Shown in pieces: positions 17,105 through 26,245 of a stretch of DNA of 64,000 bases. Position 1 is the stretch's first letter, and each line of letters begins with the position of its first letter. The translations under genes were made by a program, and so were the position numbers. The stretch comes from Bacillus timonensis (GTDB lineage: Bacteria > Bacillota > Bacilli > Bacillales > Bacillaceae_L): NCBI RefSeq assembly GCF_000285535.1, contig NZ_HE610985.1, positions 182,084-246,083 on the forward strand, given 5' to 3'. Under the pieces are notes generated by a model. It saw only the letters and a program-made list of their open reading frames with translations, had not been told where the DNA came from and did no database searches.

Positions 17105-18388
17105 GTGGGAAAATGGACAAAGACTCTTGGTATGGCAATGTTACTTTTCGTCCTTTTGTTATCTGGATGTTCTGATTCCTCATCGGGGGATGGAAAAACT
17201 GTCTTGAAATTTCTGCATAAATGGCCTCAACCAGAATACGCACCGTACTTTGAAGAGGTAGTCAAGGAATTTGAAAAGCAAAATCCCGATATTAAAATTC
17301 AAATGGAAGCAATCGCAGACGAACCCATTAAAGATAAACTGCGGGTTATATTAGGTGGTAGTGAAGTACCTGATATTATGTTTTCATGGTCAGGAGAGTT
17401 TGCTAGAAAGTTCGTTCGTGCTGAAGCAGCCTTAGACTTAACACCTTATTTAGAAGAAGATACTGCTTGGAAGGATAGTTTCATTCCGGCATCACTTCAG
17501 CCATTTTCATCTGATGGCAAAAATTACGGTATCCCTCTACGTTTTAATGGAAAGTTCTTCGTATACAACAAGGAAATCTTCGATAAATACAATCTACAAG
17601 CACCTCAGACATGGGATGAGTTTATCAATGTCTTAGATACACTCAAAAAAGGTGGGGAAACCCCGATTATTTTAGGTAATGAAAGTCCTTGGGCAGCCAT
17701 TCATTATTTAACTGGCTTAAATCAAAAAATGGTTCCGCAAGATGTTCGAATGAAAGATTATAATCCTGGCTCAGGTGAATTTACAGATCCTGGCTATGTA
17801 AAGGCAATGGAAATGTTTGCTGAACTTAACGAAAAGGGTTATTTAATGGATAATGTGAACTCAAGCTCACATGATATGGCAAAGCAGTATTTCTTTACTG
17901 GAGAAGGAGCTATTATGTATGTGGAATTGGAAGAGTTCCAGAATGTTGAAGATAACATGCCAGGGAATTGGGGTTTCTTTCAACTCCCAACGATTTCAGA
18001 AGGAAAGGGTAATCAGAACTTCATAACAGGAGCGCCAGATGGATTTATTGTATCATCTAAAACTAAGCATCCTGAAGAAGCCATTAAATTCTTAAAGTTT
18101 TTAACGAGTAAGGAAAATGCAATAAAATTAGCAGAACAAATTGGTTGGCCTAGTCCAATCGATGGCGCAACAAACCCAGATACAGCGCTACAACAAGTTG
18201 TAGAAGGTGTTGAAACGATGAAAAAAGCAGAGGGTATGGCAGAATGGTTAGATACCGATGTCCATGCAAAGGTTGCAGATGTGTATCTCGCAAACATTCA
18301 ATTACTACTTGATGGATCAAAATCACCTGAAGAAATCATTAAAGAGGTTCAGAAGGTCGCCAAAGAAATCCAAAGTGAAGTTGAATAA
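17105..18388 (+). CDS. ABC sugar-type substrate-binding lipoprotein (family 1)
   Basis: 427 residues; GTG 17105, seven bases after AAGGAGGG. The lipobox LLLSGC gives lipidation near residue 22. The mature part is a type-1 sugar binding protein (VLKFLHKWPQPEYAPYFEEV, TWDEFINVLDTLKKGG, YSKE-like C-terminal lobe). It binds the extracellular substrate for the two permeases that follow. It resembles FrlO (24861) in length and in its KWP/RWP motif near the N-terminus, and the shared context implies glycated amino acids or peptides. A strong hairpin follows the stop codon. Confidence 0.88.
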   Translation: MGKWTKTLGMAMLLFVLLLSGCSDSSSGDGKTVLKFLHKWPQPEYAPYFEEVVKEFEKQNPDIKIQMEAIADEPIKDKLRVILGGSEVPDIMFSWSGEFARKFVRAEAALDLTPYLEEDTAWKDSFIPASLQPFSSDGKNYGIPLRFNGKFFVYNKEIFDKYNLQAPQTWDEFINVLDTLKKGGETPIILGNESPWAAIHYLTGLNQKMVPQDVRMKDYNPGSGEFTDPGYVKAMEMFAELNEKGYLMDNVNSSSHDMAKQYFFTGEGAIMYVELEEFQNVEDNMPGNWGFFQLPTISEGKGNQNFITGAPDGFIVSSKTKHPEEAIKFLKFLTSKENAIKLAEQIGWPSPIDGATNPDTALQQVVEGVETMKKAEGMAEWLDTDVHAKVADVYLANIQLLLDGSKSPEEIIKEVQKVAKEIQSEVE

Positions 18389-18397
18389 TAACGAAAA

Positions 18398-18426
18398 GGG
18401 TAAACATATGAAAATAATGTTTACCC
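18398..18426 (+). promoter_or_regulatory. Hairpin between binding-protein and permease genes (1 of 4)
   Basis: GGGTAAACAT / ATGTTTACCC, a ten-pair stem with a nine-base loop, directly after the binding-protein gene. No T tract follows and the permease ribosome binding site comes at once (GGAGGGG, which itself faces CCCCTCC). A mRNA 3'-end stabiliser that raises binding protein over permease is the likely role. Confidence 0.65.
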
Positions 18427-18444
18427 CCTCCTGGAGGGGACGTG

Positions 18445-19329
18445 ATGAAAAATTATAGAAGTAGTCGAACCGCACTCCTTTACATCTTGCCGTCTTTTCT
18501 CATAGTTGTATGTATGGTTTTCCTGCCAATTGTACTTAATCTTTATAATAGTTTATTTAGGTGGAATTCGTTTGATGCTGGGAGGACGTTTGTCGGTTTT
18601 GAATACTATATCAGACTTTTTAAAGACCCTGTTTTTTACACTGCCTTAAAAAATAATGCGTTGTATGCGATTATTTCGCTCATCTTTCAGGTAGGCCTTG
18701 GTATCATTATTGCTGCTATTTTAGAAGATAAATTGATTCGAAGATTCCAACCGTTTTTTCGAACTGTCTTTTTTATTCCGTCTGTTATTTCGATAGCAGT
18801 GGTTGGATTGTTGTGGCAGCTTCTGTACAATCCAGAGATTGGTCTAGTGAACGGCGCCCTAGAGTCCATAGGTCTTTCAGAATGGACACATTCTTGGTTA
18901 GGAGATAGTAAAACTGCGATATACGCAGTAGTTGCAGTCTCGCAATGGCAATATACAGGGTATATAACCATGCTGTTCTTGATTGCGATGCAAAAAATTC
19001 CTTATGAGTATTATGAGGCAGCCATGATTGACGGTGCCTCTAAGATAAAAACCTTTCTTCATATCACACTACCTCAAATAAAAGAAATGATTCTTGTTGG
19101 GAGTGTTATTACTGTCATTGGCGCATTTAAGGTGTTTGATGAAGTATACGTCATGACGTTTGGAGGACCAGGTCGATCAACCGAAGTGCTGGGAACGATG
19201 TTATACAGATCTGCGTTCCGAAATGACGAGATGGGTTATGCTTCTACAATTGGAACCGTCATATTCGTTATTACGTTAACCTTATCACTGATACAAATGA
19301 AAATTGGGAAAACAGGTAAGGAGGTGTAA
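18445..19329 (+). CDS. ABC transporter permease (MalF type)
   Basis: 294 residues with six predicted membrane helices. ATG 18445 is preferred over GTG 18442 for its spacing from GGAGGGG. The EAA loop that docks the ATPase is visible as EYYEAAMIDGASKIKTFLHI (TLP follows). It pairs with the next permease and the upstream binding protein. No ATPase gene is in the operon, so a shared MsmX-like ATPase is implied. Confidence 0.9.
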   Translation: MKNYRSSRTALLYILPSFLIVVCMVFLPIVLNLYNSLFRWNSFDAGRTFVGFEYYIRLFKDPVFYTALKNNALYAIISLIFQVGLGIIIAAILEDKLIRRFQPFFRTVFFIPSVISIAVVGLLWQLLYNPEIGLVNGALESIGLSEWTHSWLGDSKTAIYAVVAVSQWQYTGYITMLFLIAMQKIPYEYYEAAMIDGASKIKTFLHITLPQIKEMILVGSVITVIGAFKVFDEVYVMTFGGPGRSTEVLGTMLYRSAFRNDEMGYASTIGTVIFVITLTLSLIQMKIGKTGKEV

Positions 19330-19337
19330 TAACGACA

Positions 19338-20165
19338 ATGACGATTAAAAATCGAATCTTTCAACTCGTCGTATTCGTGTGGTTTGGGATATTTTCGCTG
19401 GTAATCATTTATCCGCTTATCTGGCTCGGCTTAAGCGGTCTAAAGTCAAATCGGGATTTCTTTCTAAATACATGGACACTGCCAAAGGAATGGCTTTGGC
19501 AAAACTACAAGGCAGCCTGGGATGCAGGAGTAGGAGACTTTTTCTTTAATAGTGTGTTTGTAACAGTCGTTTCGGTAGTACTCATTCTACTAATTGGGGC
19601 GATGGCTGCATATGGACTAAGTCGTTTTCACTTTAAGGGCCAAAATATCCTGCTTGTCATCATACTAAGTGGGTTAATGCTTGCTCCCCAGGTAAGCTTA
19701 CTTCCACTTTATAAAATACTGCAAACAATTGGTCTCTATAATACATATGGTGCCTTAATTCTTCCATATGTAGCCTTTCAACTGCCGTTTGCGATTTTCT
19801 TAATGAGATCTTATTTTCTTTCTATCCCTAGGGAACTAGAGGAATCTGCGATCATTGATGGCTGTAATAGCTGGAAGGTATTCTGGCATATCATTCTTCC
19901 AATGGGTCGGCCGATTATCGCATCTGCGGCTCTATTAACAGGCATGTTCGTTTGGAATGAATTTATGTTTGCTCTGGTTTTCGTAGAGGATTCTAGTCTC
20001 CGAACGATACCGGTAGGACTTATGAATTTACGAAGTCAATTAAATACGAATTTTGGAATCCAATTAGCAGGACTCGCAATATCCGCGATGCCAATGATTA
20101 TTGCGTTCATCCTTTTCCAAAAGCAATTTGTCCGTGGTATTTCGGCTGGTGGGGTCAAAGGATGA
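19338..20165 (+). CDS. ABC transporter permease (MalG type)
   Basis: 275 residues, six membrane helices, EAA loop ELEESAIIDGCNSWKVFWHI followed by ILP. It starts eight bases after the MalF-type stop, with GGAGGTG overlapping the end of that gene. Ends with the G-rich RGISAGGVKG tail usual for this subfamily. Partner of the preceding permease for the first fructosamine-type importer. Confidence 0.9.
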   Translation: MTIKNRIFQLVVFVWFGIFSLVIIYPLIWLGLSGLKSNRDFFLNTWTLPKEWLWQNYKAAWDAGVGDFFFNSVFVTVVSVVLILLIGAMAAYGLSRFHFKGQNILLVIILSGLMLAPQVSLLPLYKILQTIGLYNTYGALILPYVAFQLPFAIFLMRSYFLSIPRELEESAIIDGCNSWKVFWHIILPMGRPIIASAALLTGMFVWNEFMFALVFVEDSSLRTIPVGLMNLRSQLNTNFGIQLAGLAISAMPMIIAFILFQKQFVRGISAGGVKG

Positions 20166-20167
20166 AA

Positions 20168-20192
20168 AAAGGGAGTAAACCTTACTCCCTTT
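20168..20192 (+). terminator. Hairpin after first ABC permease pair
   Basis: AAAGGGAGTAA / TTACTCCCTTT, eleven pairs, three-base loop, followed by a short T-rich stretch. It probably ends or attenuates the kinase-ABC transcript before the separately operated epimerase-SIS unit. Confidence 0.7.
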
Positions 20193-20232
20193 CCTAACTT
20201 TTATAAAAACGGCAAAAAAGTGTTGTCTGAAA

Positions 20233-20244
20233 TGGTATATACCA
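20233..20244. promoter_or_regulatory. GntR operator, copy 3
   Basis: TGGTATATACCA again, 50 bp upstream of the epimerase start and after the terminator-like hairpin, implying a separate promoter under the same GntR protein. Confidence 0.75.
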
Positions 20245-20293
20245 AATGAGGAAGTAATAATCTACATTATAGAAAATGTGAAGGAGGGTTGTT

Positions 20294-21128
20294 ATGACAA
20301 AAATCAATATGTCACAAATTACGGGAATGAACTTTCATTATCTCCATTATCCGCTGCACTATTTTTTTAGATGCCATGGTCAAGTACCGCTTCCAAAAGA
20401 TTGAGCTGTGGGGTGCTTCACCACATTGTTATGTGGAGGATTTGAGTTTATCAGATATTCGCAACATCAAAAAAGAAATAGACACAAGAGAATTAGAAGT
20501 GATTTGTTTTACCCCGGAGCAATGTATGTACCCAATCAATCTTGCTGCGAAGGAAACAGCTATACGTGAACGAAGTATCAACTATTTTAAAAAATCAGTG
20601 GATGCTGCGATCGAATTAGATGCTCCGACGGTATTAGTAACAGCAGGTTGGGGCTATCGCAATGAAAGTAGAAATGAGGCGCTGGCTAGAGCCAAAAATT
20701 CTTTGGAGAGACTCACATCTTATGCAGAAGAAAAAGGAATTGTATTAGCACTTGAACCACTACAAAAGGTTGAATCGAATTTGATTTGTACTTTAAGTGA
20801 TTTAAAAGAGATGCTGAGTGGAATTCGTTCCTCTAATTTAAAAGGAATGGTAGACACTATTCCATTAGCAGTCGAAGGGGAGAAGTTGGAGGATTATTTT
20901 ACTGAGTTACAGGATGATTTTGTCCATATTCATTTTATTGATGGAACTCCAACTGGCCATTTAGCTTGGGGAGATGGAAATTTACCATTAGAAAAATGGA
21001 TAACAACAATAGCAGACCATAAATACGAAGGTGCATTAACGCTGGAATTTACGTCATCCATGTACTTACAAAATCCAAATGCAGCGATTGAACAATCTTT
21101 ACGAACATTAGAACCATACCTGAAATAG
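20294..21128 (+). pseudogene. frlC: FrlC-like fructosamine 3-epimerase (TIM barrel), frameshifted
   Basis: ATG 20294 follows AAGGAGGG. The N-terminus MTKINMSQITGMNFHYLHYP is typical, but a run of seven T (20362-20368) throws the frame; with six T the protein continues LHYFLDAMVKYRFQKIELWG and runs to 21128, about 277 residues. Metal-site residues are recognisable: Glu in LALEPLQ, Asp in MVDTIPL, His in HIHFIDG and Glu in LTLEFTS. It resembles E. coli FrlC, which interconverts fructoselysine and psicoselysine. With the two SIS proteins downstream it would widen substrate range. All catalytic parts lie after the break, so the gene could be intact if the T run is miscounted. Confidence 0.8.
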
Positions 21129-21349
21129 GGGCTATTCTGCCATGTAAAAAGAAAATGATATGAATGTTAAAAATGAGTAAATAAGGAGGTGAATCATCTA
21201 TTACGTGATGTACAAAACGGATTGGATGTTTTTTTGCAAGGAGATCCCTTAGTGTTGTGGTGATTCTACGTAATACGCTCACTGACATACCTGTAGCTGG
21301 TAGAAATGAGAATGTGCTTTCACTATATAAAAGAGACGGAGGAAAACGT

Positions 21350-22363
21350 ATGTTGAAATTTGATAAAGAACAATTTTTAAAATTTGTAGGGGAAGAGGGA
21401 CTATCCAAACGAGGAGAAATCGAAAGAATAGTAGATGAGATTTCAGACAAAGGGTATAAAAACATCTTCCTAATTGGCTCTGGCGGTACGATTGCCATGA
21501 TGTATCCATATGAATATATGTTAAAGTCTACTTCCACAATCGAAGTTCATGCAGAAATCGCGGCAGAGCTACTTGTTATGAATAATCGACACCTGTCAAA
21601 GGATTCTGTTTGTGTCTTTGCTTCGGTAACAGGTACAACGAAGGAAACGGTAGCTGCCGCAGAATTTTGTAAGGAAAAAGGTGCGACGACAATCGGATTA
21701 GTTGCTCTACCAGATACACCATTAGCCAATGCAGTTGACTATTGTATTTCAACAGGTCATGAGAAACACTCGTTTGACACATTCTTTCTTCATTTACAGC
21801 TATTAACGTTTCGTTTTATCCATAATCAAAATGAATTTCCTCAGTATGAACAGTTTGCAAATGAGTTGGCTTTCTTACCAGAAGGAATGGTTCAGGCAAT
21901 GGAGAAATTTGATTCAAGAGCAGAGCAATTTGCGACCCATCATAAAGATACAGGCTATCATATGCTCGTAGGAGCGGGAAACCTTTGGGGAAATACGTAT
22001 TCATATGCGATGTGTATCTTGGAAGAAATGCAATGGATAAAATCAAAATCGATTCATGCTGCAGAATTTTTCCATGGTACGCTTGAGCTTGTAGAGGATG
22101 ACACAAGTGTAATCATTTTTAAAGGAGAGGATGAAACTCGTCCGTTAGCGGAAAGGGTAGAACGCTTTGCCAAAAAGATTACAAACGAGCTTTTGATACT
22201 CGATACAAAAGACTATGAACTACCAGGTATAAGTGAAGAATTCCGAAAGTATGTAGCAGTTAATGTGAATTGGGCCTTAACAGGTCGAATTAGTGTATAT
22301 CTGGAGCGTGAAAGAGACCATTCGTTAGACATTAGAAGATACTATCGAAAAATGGATTATTAA
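21350..22363 (+). CDS. SIS domain fructosamine-6-phosphate deglycase-like protein 1
   Basis: 337 residues; ATG 21350 after GGAGGAAAAC (the longer frame has no ribosome binding site). Two SIS folds: IFLIGSGGTIAMM near residue 40 and the second half with GAGNLWGNTYSYAMCILEEM and EFFHGTLELVEDD. The end (RDHSLDIRRYYRKMDY) matches the HPLSxRRYxxKxEY ending of FrlB. It lacks the glutaminase domain of GlmS, as FrlB does. Likely cleaves a 6-phosphorylated Amadori compound to glucose 6-phosphate and free amine. It is 11 bases upstream of a close paralogue, so the two may form a heteromer. Confidence 0.85.
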   Translation: MLKFDKEQFLKFVGEEGLSKRGEIERIVDEISDKGYKNIFLIGSGGTIAMMYPYEYMLKSTSTIEVHAEIAAELLVMNNRHLSKDSVCVFASVTGTTKETVAAAEFCKEKGATTIGLVALPDTPLANAVDYCISTGHEKHSFDTFFLHLQLLTFRFIHNQNEFPQYEQFANELAFLPEGMVQAMEKFDSRAEQFATHHKDTGYHMLVGAGNLWGNTYSYAMCILEEMQWIKSKSIHAAEFFHGTLELVEDDTSVIIFKGEDETRPLAERVERFAKKITNELLILDTKDYELPGISEEFRKYVAVNVNWALTGRISVYLERERDHSLDIRRYYRKMDY

Positions 22364-22374
22364 GGGGTGTATAC

Positions 22375-23388
22375 ATGTATAACTTTGATGTTGAGAGATT
22401 TTTGAACATTCAAAACGGTGCATTGTCGTTACAGGATGACTTTGAAGAGGCCATTGATACGATTGTTGAAAGAGGAATCGAAAATGTCTTTTTCGTTGGG
22501 ACAGGTGGAGCAACCATTTTAATGTTTCCTGCAGAATATATCTTAAAAACGAATTCAACTTTACCAGTCTTTACTGAAATTTCTTCAGAATTGATGAGGA
22601 TGAATCATCAGCATTTAAGTCAAAAATCATTAGTTATATTACCATCCTTATCTGGTACAACAAAGGAAACAGTGGAGGCCGCAGCATTTTGTAAAGATAA
22701 GGGAGCCACAACCATTAGCCTAGTGGGTCATGCCAACACACCATTAGCTACCATGACCGATTACACGTTTGTCAACTTTGCCGCAGATGATACATCCTGT
22801 GAATCTTTTTATCTACAATCCTATCTTCTAGCATTCAGATTAATGTACAAACGTAATGAACTACCGAATTATCATCAAATTGTAGAAGAACTGAAACAGC
22901 TTCCAACCGCTTTAGTAAAGGTAAAAGAAGACACTGAAGACCGTGCATCAGCTTTCGCTAAAAAGCATAAAGACACACCGTATCACATTCTTTCCGGTAC
23001 TGGCGTCGATTGGGGCGAAACTTATTATTATGCCATGTGTATCCTAGAAGAAATGCAATGGATTAAAACACGACCAGTTCATGCCTCAGACTTTTTTCAT
23101 GGAACGCTAGAATTGGTAGAAGAGGATACAAGTATTATCCTGTTAAAAGGTGAAGGTCTTTCTCGCCCGCTTACCGAGAGAGTACAGCGCTTTGCAGAGT
23201 ATTATACGAAGGAATTAACCGTCTTTGACACGAAAGATTATGAACTCAAAGGTATATCAGATGAAGTTAGAAGTCTCGTATCTCCCATTGTGCTGGCAAC
23301 GCTCCTTGAGAGAGTAAGCTGCCATTTGGAGAAAGAACGAAACCATCCACTCTCCACAAGACGGTATTATAAGAAAGTTCCGTTTTAG
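22375..23388 (+). CDS. SIS domain fructosamine-6-phosphate deglycase-like protein 2
   Basis: 337 residues, exactly the length of the preceding SIS gene and clearly paralogous (VFFVGTGGATILMFPAEYIL against IFLIGSGGTIAMMYPYEYML; both have EEMQWIK and FFHGTLELVE). ATG 22375 behind AAGGGGTG. It ends NHPLSTRRYYKKVPF. It has the SIS Ser/Thr loop LSGTTKETVEAAAF that binds the phosphate. The tandem duplication and a third copy at 23681 suggest separate glycated substrates or a mixed oligomer. Confidence 0.85.
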   Translation: MYNFDVERFLNIQNGALSLQDDFEEAIDTIVERGIENVFFVGTGGATILMFPAEYILKTNSTLPVFTEISSELMRMNHQHLSQKSLVILPSLSGTTKETVEAAAFCKDKGATTISLVGHANTPLATMTDYTFVNFAADDTSCESFYLQSYLLAFRLMYKRNELPNYHQIVEELKQLPTALVKVKEDTEDRASAFAKKHKDTPYHILSGTGVDWGETYYYAMCILEEMQWIKTRPVHASDFFHGTLELVEEDTSIILLKGEGLSRPLTERVQRFAEYYTKELTVFDTKDYELKGISDEVRSLVSPIVLATLLERVSCHLEKERNHPLSTRRYYKKVPF

Positions 23389-23407
23389 CTCTTAGTAGGT
23401 GAAAATT

Positions 23408-23463
23408 ACTCTCCCTAAAGCAAGCAGATTACCAAATCTGTCTTCAATAGGGGGAGTCTTTTT
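23408..23463 (+). terminator. Terminator after the first fructosamine-type locus
   Basis: Outer stem ACTCTCCCTA / TAGGGGGAGT (one wobble) with an inner hairpin CAGATT / AATCTG, then CTTTTT. It separates the first locus from the frlBONMD operon. Confidence 0.75.
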
Positions 23464-23605
23464 ATGTCATCCTACTAGCAGGTTTATTTTTAGCTAGAGG
23501 ATATGTCTGCCACTCCTAGGGAAAAGATGGGAGTGTTCTCCCACATTCCACTTCATTTCTGGAACATACTTCCAAAAATAAAATAAACAGAAAACTTAAA
23601 AATGT

Positions 23606-23634
23606 TTGACATATGAAAACGGATGCATTATATT
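23606..23634 (+). promoter_or_regulatory. Sigma-A promoter of the frlB operon
   Basis: TTGACA, 17-bp spacer, TATATT. It is a near-consensus vegetative promoter, with a palindrome immediately downstream. Confidence 0.8.
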
Positions 23635-23643
23635 TTAATTAAT

Positions 23644-23657
23644 ACATCATATGATGT
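23644..23657. promoter_or_regulatory. Candidate operator of the frlB operon
   Basis: ACATCATATGATGT, a perfect 14-bp palindrome starting about ten bases after the -10, i.e. over the transcription start. The sequence differs from the TGGTATATACCA operators, so the second GntR protein (29059) is the best candidate to bind it. Confidence 0.6.
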
Positions 23658-23680
23658 TATATCAAATGGAGGTGCAAGAA

Positions 23681-24655
23681 ATGAAACAAGAACATGTTAA
23701 ACAAATTTCTGATGTGGTAGCTGCTGTCAAGGGTCTCGAGGTTAAGAATATGTATTTTGTCGCTTGCGGAGGGTCAATGGCTTCATTAGGTACGGGAGAT
23801 TACTTTGTAGATCGTGAGCTTGATGTACCTACTAGAGTCTATACATCAAATGAATTTGTCCACAGTGCTCCTAAGGGATTAGGTGAAGGCAGTATTGTCA
23901 TTTTACGTTCTCACTCTGGTACGACACCAGAAACAGTGGAAGCTGCAAGATTTGCAAGAGAAAAAGGTGCTTTAACGATTGCAATTTCGATGGAAGTTGA
24001 ATCCCCACTTTGTAAAGAGTCAGAATTCATAATACACTACAACTACAAAGATGGATCTAATGCGATTGACGGTGAAGTTGGCATGTATTTCAGCTTACTA
24101 TTTAATCTTTTAAATACACTTGCTCCAAATGAAAAATATGAGCGAGTTTTACAGCAGTTAGAAAATCTTGAAACATTAATCGAAACGAATAAACAACAAA
24201 CCATTGATCGAGCATTTGAGTGGGGCAAGGAAAATAAGAGAGAAAAAATTATTTATACGATGGGTAGTGGTGTGTATTATCACCAAGCCTATTCATTCAC
24301 GAGTTGCTTACTAATGGAGATGCTCTGGATTCATTCCAATGCCATTCATTCAGGAGAATACTTTCATGGCCCATTCGAAATTACAGATTACGATGTACCA
24401 TTCCTTATTATTAAAGGGGAGGATGCTAACCGTCCATTAGATGAAAGAGCCATCACATTTGCTAAAAAGTTCAGTAATAATGTTGAAGTGGTTGATGTTG
24501 CGGAACTAGACTTCACAGGTGTTGATGAGGATCTCGTTGAATATTTTGGACCCGCTATTGTAGGTGCTGTGTTACGTCAATATGCTGATGGCTTAGCAGA
24601 ACACACAGGTCATCCACTTTCTGTACGAAGATATATGTGGAAAATGGAATATTAA
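23681..24655 (+). CDS. frlB: Fructosamine-6-phosphate deglycase
   Basis: 324 residues; ATG 23681 behind GGAGGTG. It follows B. subtilis FrlB closely: FVACGGSMASLGTGDYFVDR, LRSHSGTTPETVEAARFARE, GSGVYYHQAYSFTSCLLMEM, HSGEYFHGPFEITD and the terminal HTGHPLSVRRYMWKMEY. FrlB cleaves fructosamine 6-phosphates to glucose 6-phosphate and an amine. It is the first gene of a frlBONMD arrangement (deglycase, binding protein, two permeases, kinase), as in B. subtilis. A near-consensus promoter and a palindrome lie just upstream. The gap of 205 bases to frlO holds a possible structured RNA. Confidence 0.92.
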   Translation: MKQEHVKQISDVVAAVKGLEVKNMYFVACGGSMASLGTGDYFVDRELDVPTRVYTSNEFVHSAPKGLGEGSIVILRSHSGTTPETVEAARFAREKGALTIAISMEVESPLCKESEFIIHYNYKDGSNAIDGEVGMYFSLLFNLLNTLAPNEKYERVLQQLENLETLIETNKQQTIDRAFEWGKENKREKIIYTMGSGVYYHQAYSFTSCLLMEMLWIHSNAIHSGEYFHGPFEITDYDVPFLIIKGEDANRPLDERAITFAKKFSNNVEVVDVAELDFTGVDEDLVEYFGPAIVGAVLRQYADGLAEHTGHPLSVRRYMWKMEY

Positions 24656-24720
24656 ATCATAGTTTACGTTAAGTAGAGTAATAGATTCTTACTTTTAAGA
24701 GTTATACAATCATTACTAAT

Positions 24721-24814
24721 AGGAGTAAGTTCCTTGTGAGACATTACAGTGGGGGTCATACATGGTGAAATTCTAAGGGTATGACTGGAAAAGGCAGCTA
24801 ATGGACTCACTCCT
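24721..24814 (+). ncRNA. Candidate structured RNA between frlB and frlO
   Basis: Closing stem AGGAGTAAGT (24721-24730) / ACTCACTCCT (24805-24814), ten positions with one mismatch, encloses a perfect seven-pair stem GTCATAC (24755-24761) / GTATGAC (24779-24785) and purine-rich single-stranded joints. I cannot match it to a riboswitch class I know. It may be an mRNA element that sets frlO expression against frlB, or a processing site. Folding is by eye only. Confidence 0.4.
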
Positions 24815-24860
24815 GTTTTATAAATTATCTGAATAGATAAAAAACAAAGGGGAGTGAATT

Positions 24861-26138
24861 ATGATGAAAAAATTCCTGTCGTTTTTAGCGATATTGCTTA
24901 TCCTTGTTCCAGTATTAGTAGCATGCTCAGATTCATCTTCTACGAAAGAAGAGGATGGCGACAAAGTAGTGATCGATTTTTTCCACAGATGGCCAAACGA
25001 GCCACGTAAATCTTTTTATGATGAAAAAATTAAAGAGTTTGAAGAGGCTCATCCAAATGTAAAAATTAATGTTGACTCTGTACTCAATGACTCTTATAAA
25101 GAAAAGATTAGAGTTCTTGTCTCGAACGATGATCTTCCAGATATTTTCACCTCTTGGTCTGATTCGTTCGCCGCAAATCTAGTCTCTTCTGAAAGAATTA
25201 TGTCATTAGATGATATTATCAAGGAAGATACTGAGTGGTCTGATAAAATTATCGAATCACAGTATTCAGGGTTCACTTTTGATGATGTTACCTATGGTAT
25301 TCCATTCACAATTGATGGAAAAGCCTTTTTCTACAATACAAAAATATTTGAGGAACACAATTTAAAAGCACCAACAACCTATAGCGAATTAATCGAAGTA
25401 TTAGATGCACTTCAAGAGGCTGGTTATGAAACTCCACTCGTGGAAGGGTTGACGAATGGCTGGGCGATATCCCACTACTTAGGAACCATTTTCCAACGGG
25501 TGTTAGACCCTGCTGTAACAGCTGTTGACTATGTTGACGGTACGGGTGAATTTACGGATCCTGGTTACATCCGTGGGTTAGAAATCTTCAAGGAACTTAC
25601 AACCTATATGGGTGACGTTTCAACCGCGATTGATCACGAGGCAGCACGTAATATGTTTGGGAATGGCGAAGTCCCAATGGTATACATGCAATTTGCCGAA
25701 ATCAAAATGGTTGAAGAAATGGGCCTATCAGACATTGGATTCTTTGATTTCCCTGCTATTGAAGGTGGAAAAGGAGACTCTAAAGCGTTAACAGGTGCAC
25801 CTGAAGGGTGGATGTTAAGTAAGAATGCTCCAAAAGAAGCAGTGGAATTCTTGAAATTCTTAACTTCTGAAGAAACGGCATACGATTTTACGAAAGCTGA
25901 TGGACAACTAAATGCAATTAAAGGTTCTGTTGATGCTGAAAATACATCCGAAACAAGTATGGCAGCCTATGATATCGTGTTAAATGCAAGTGCAACTGCT
26001 CCGTGGTTTGATAATGCGGTTAATATCAATATTGCAGATATCTTCATGAGAGGTGGTCAAACCTTAGCAACTGGTGATGCAACACCTGAGGATATCATGA
26101 AGGAAGTTCAGGAAGCAGCGGCTAAATTAGGAAAATAA
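24861..26138 (+). CDS. frlO: Fructosamine ABC transporter substrate-binding lipoprotein
   Basis: 425 residues; ATG 24861 (or ATG 24864) after AAAGGGGAGTG. Lipobox LVAC near residue 21, then the Asp/Ser-rich linker. The mature part (VIDFFHRWPNEPRKSFYDEK, SWSDSFAANL, TYSELIEVLDALQEAGY) is a type-1 sugar binding protein. Position after frlB and before frlN, frlM, frlD identifies it as FrlO, which brings in glycated amino acids. Followed by a hairpin. Confidence 0.88.
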   Translation: MMKKFLSFLAILLILVPVLVACSDSSSTKEEDGDKVVIDFFHRWPNEPRKSFYDEKIKEFEEAHPNVKINVDSVLNDSYKEKIRVLVSNDDLPDIFTSWSDSFAANLVSSERIMSLDDIIKEDTEWSDKIIESQYSGFTFDDVTYGIPFTIDGKAFFYNTKIFEEHNLKAPTTYSELIEVLDALQEAGYETPLVEGLTNGWAISHYLGTIFQRVLDPAVTAVDYVDGTGEFTDPGYIRGLEIFKELTTYMGDVSTAIDHEAARNMFGNGEVPMVYMQFAEIKMVEEMGLSDIGFFDFPAIEGGKGDSKALTGAPEGWMLSKNAPKEAVEFLKFLTSEETAYDFTKADGQLNAIKGSVDAENTSETSMAAYDIVLNASATAPWFDNAVNINIADIFMRGGQTLATGDATPEDIMKEVQEAAAKLGK

Positions 26139-26154
26139 CTACCCGTAAATGATA

Positions 26155-26190
26155 ACTAAAGATTCAGGACTCGTACTTGAATCTTTAGTT
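26155..26190 (+). promoter_or_regulatory. Hairpin between binding-protein and permease genes (2 of 4)
   Basis: AACTAA-GATTCA pairs with TGAATC-T-TTAGTT (one bulged base), loop of about 11 bases, after frlO and before frlN. No T tract, so a transcript stabiliser or processing end is more likely than termination. Confidence 0.6.
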
Positions 26191-26245
26191 CCATTTCATA
26201 GAGTAGTAGCCTTTTTTAACAAATTAATTGATAGGGGTGAAGCGT

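Noticed and set aside
24043-24228. Antisense frames inside frlB, the SIS genes, the ABC genes and others
   Set aside because: They lie opposite genes with clear family signatures and have no binding sites of their own; they are shadows of the real genes.
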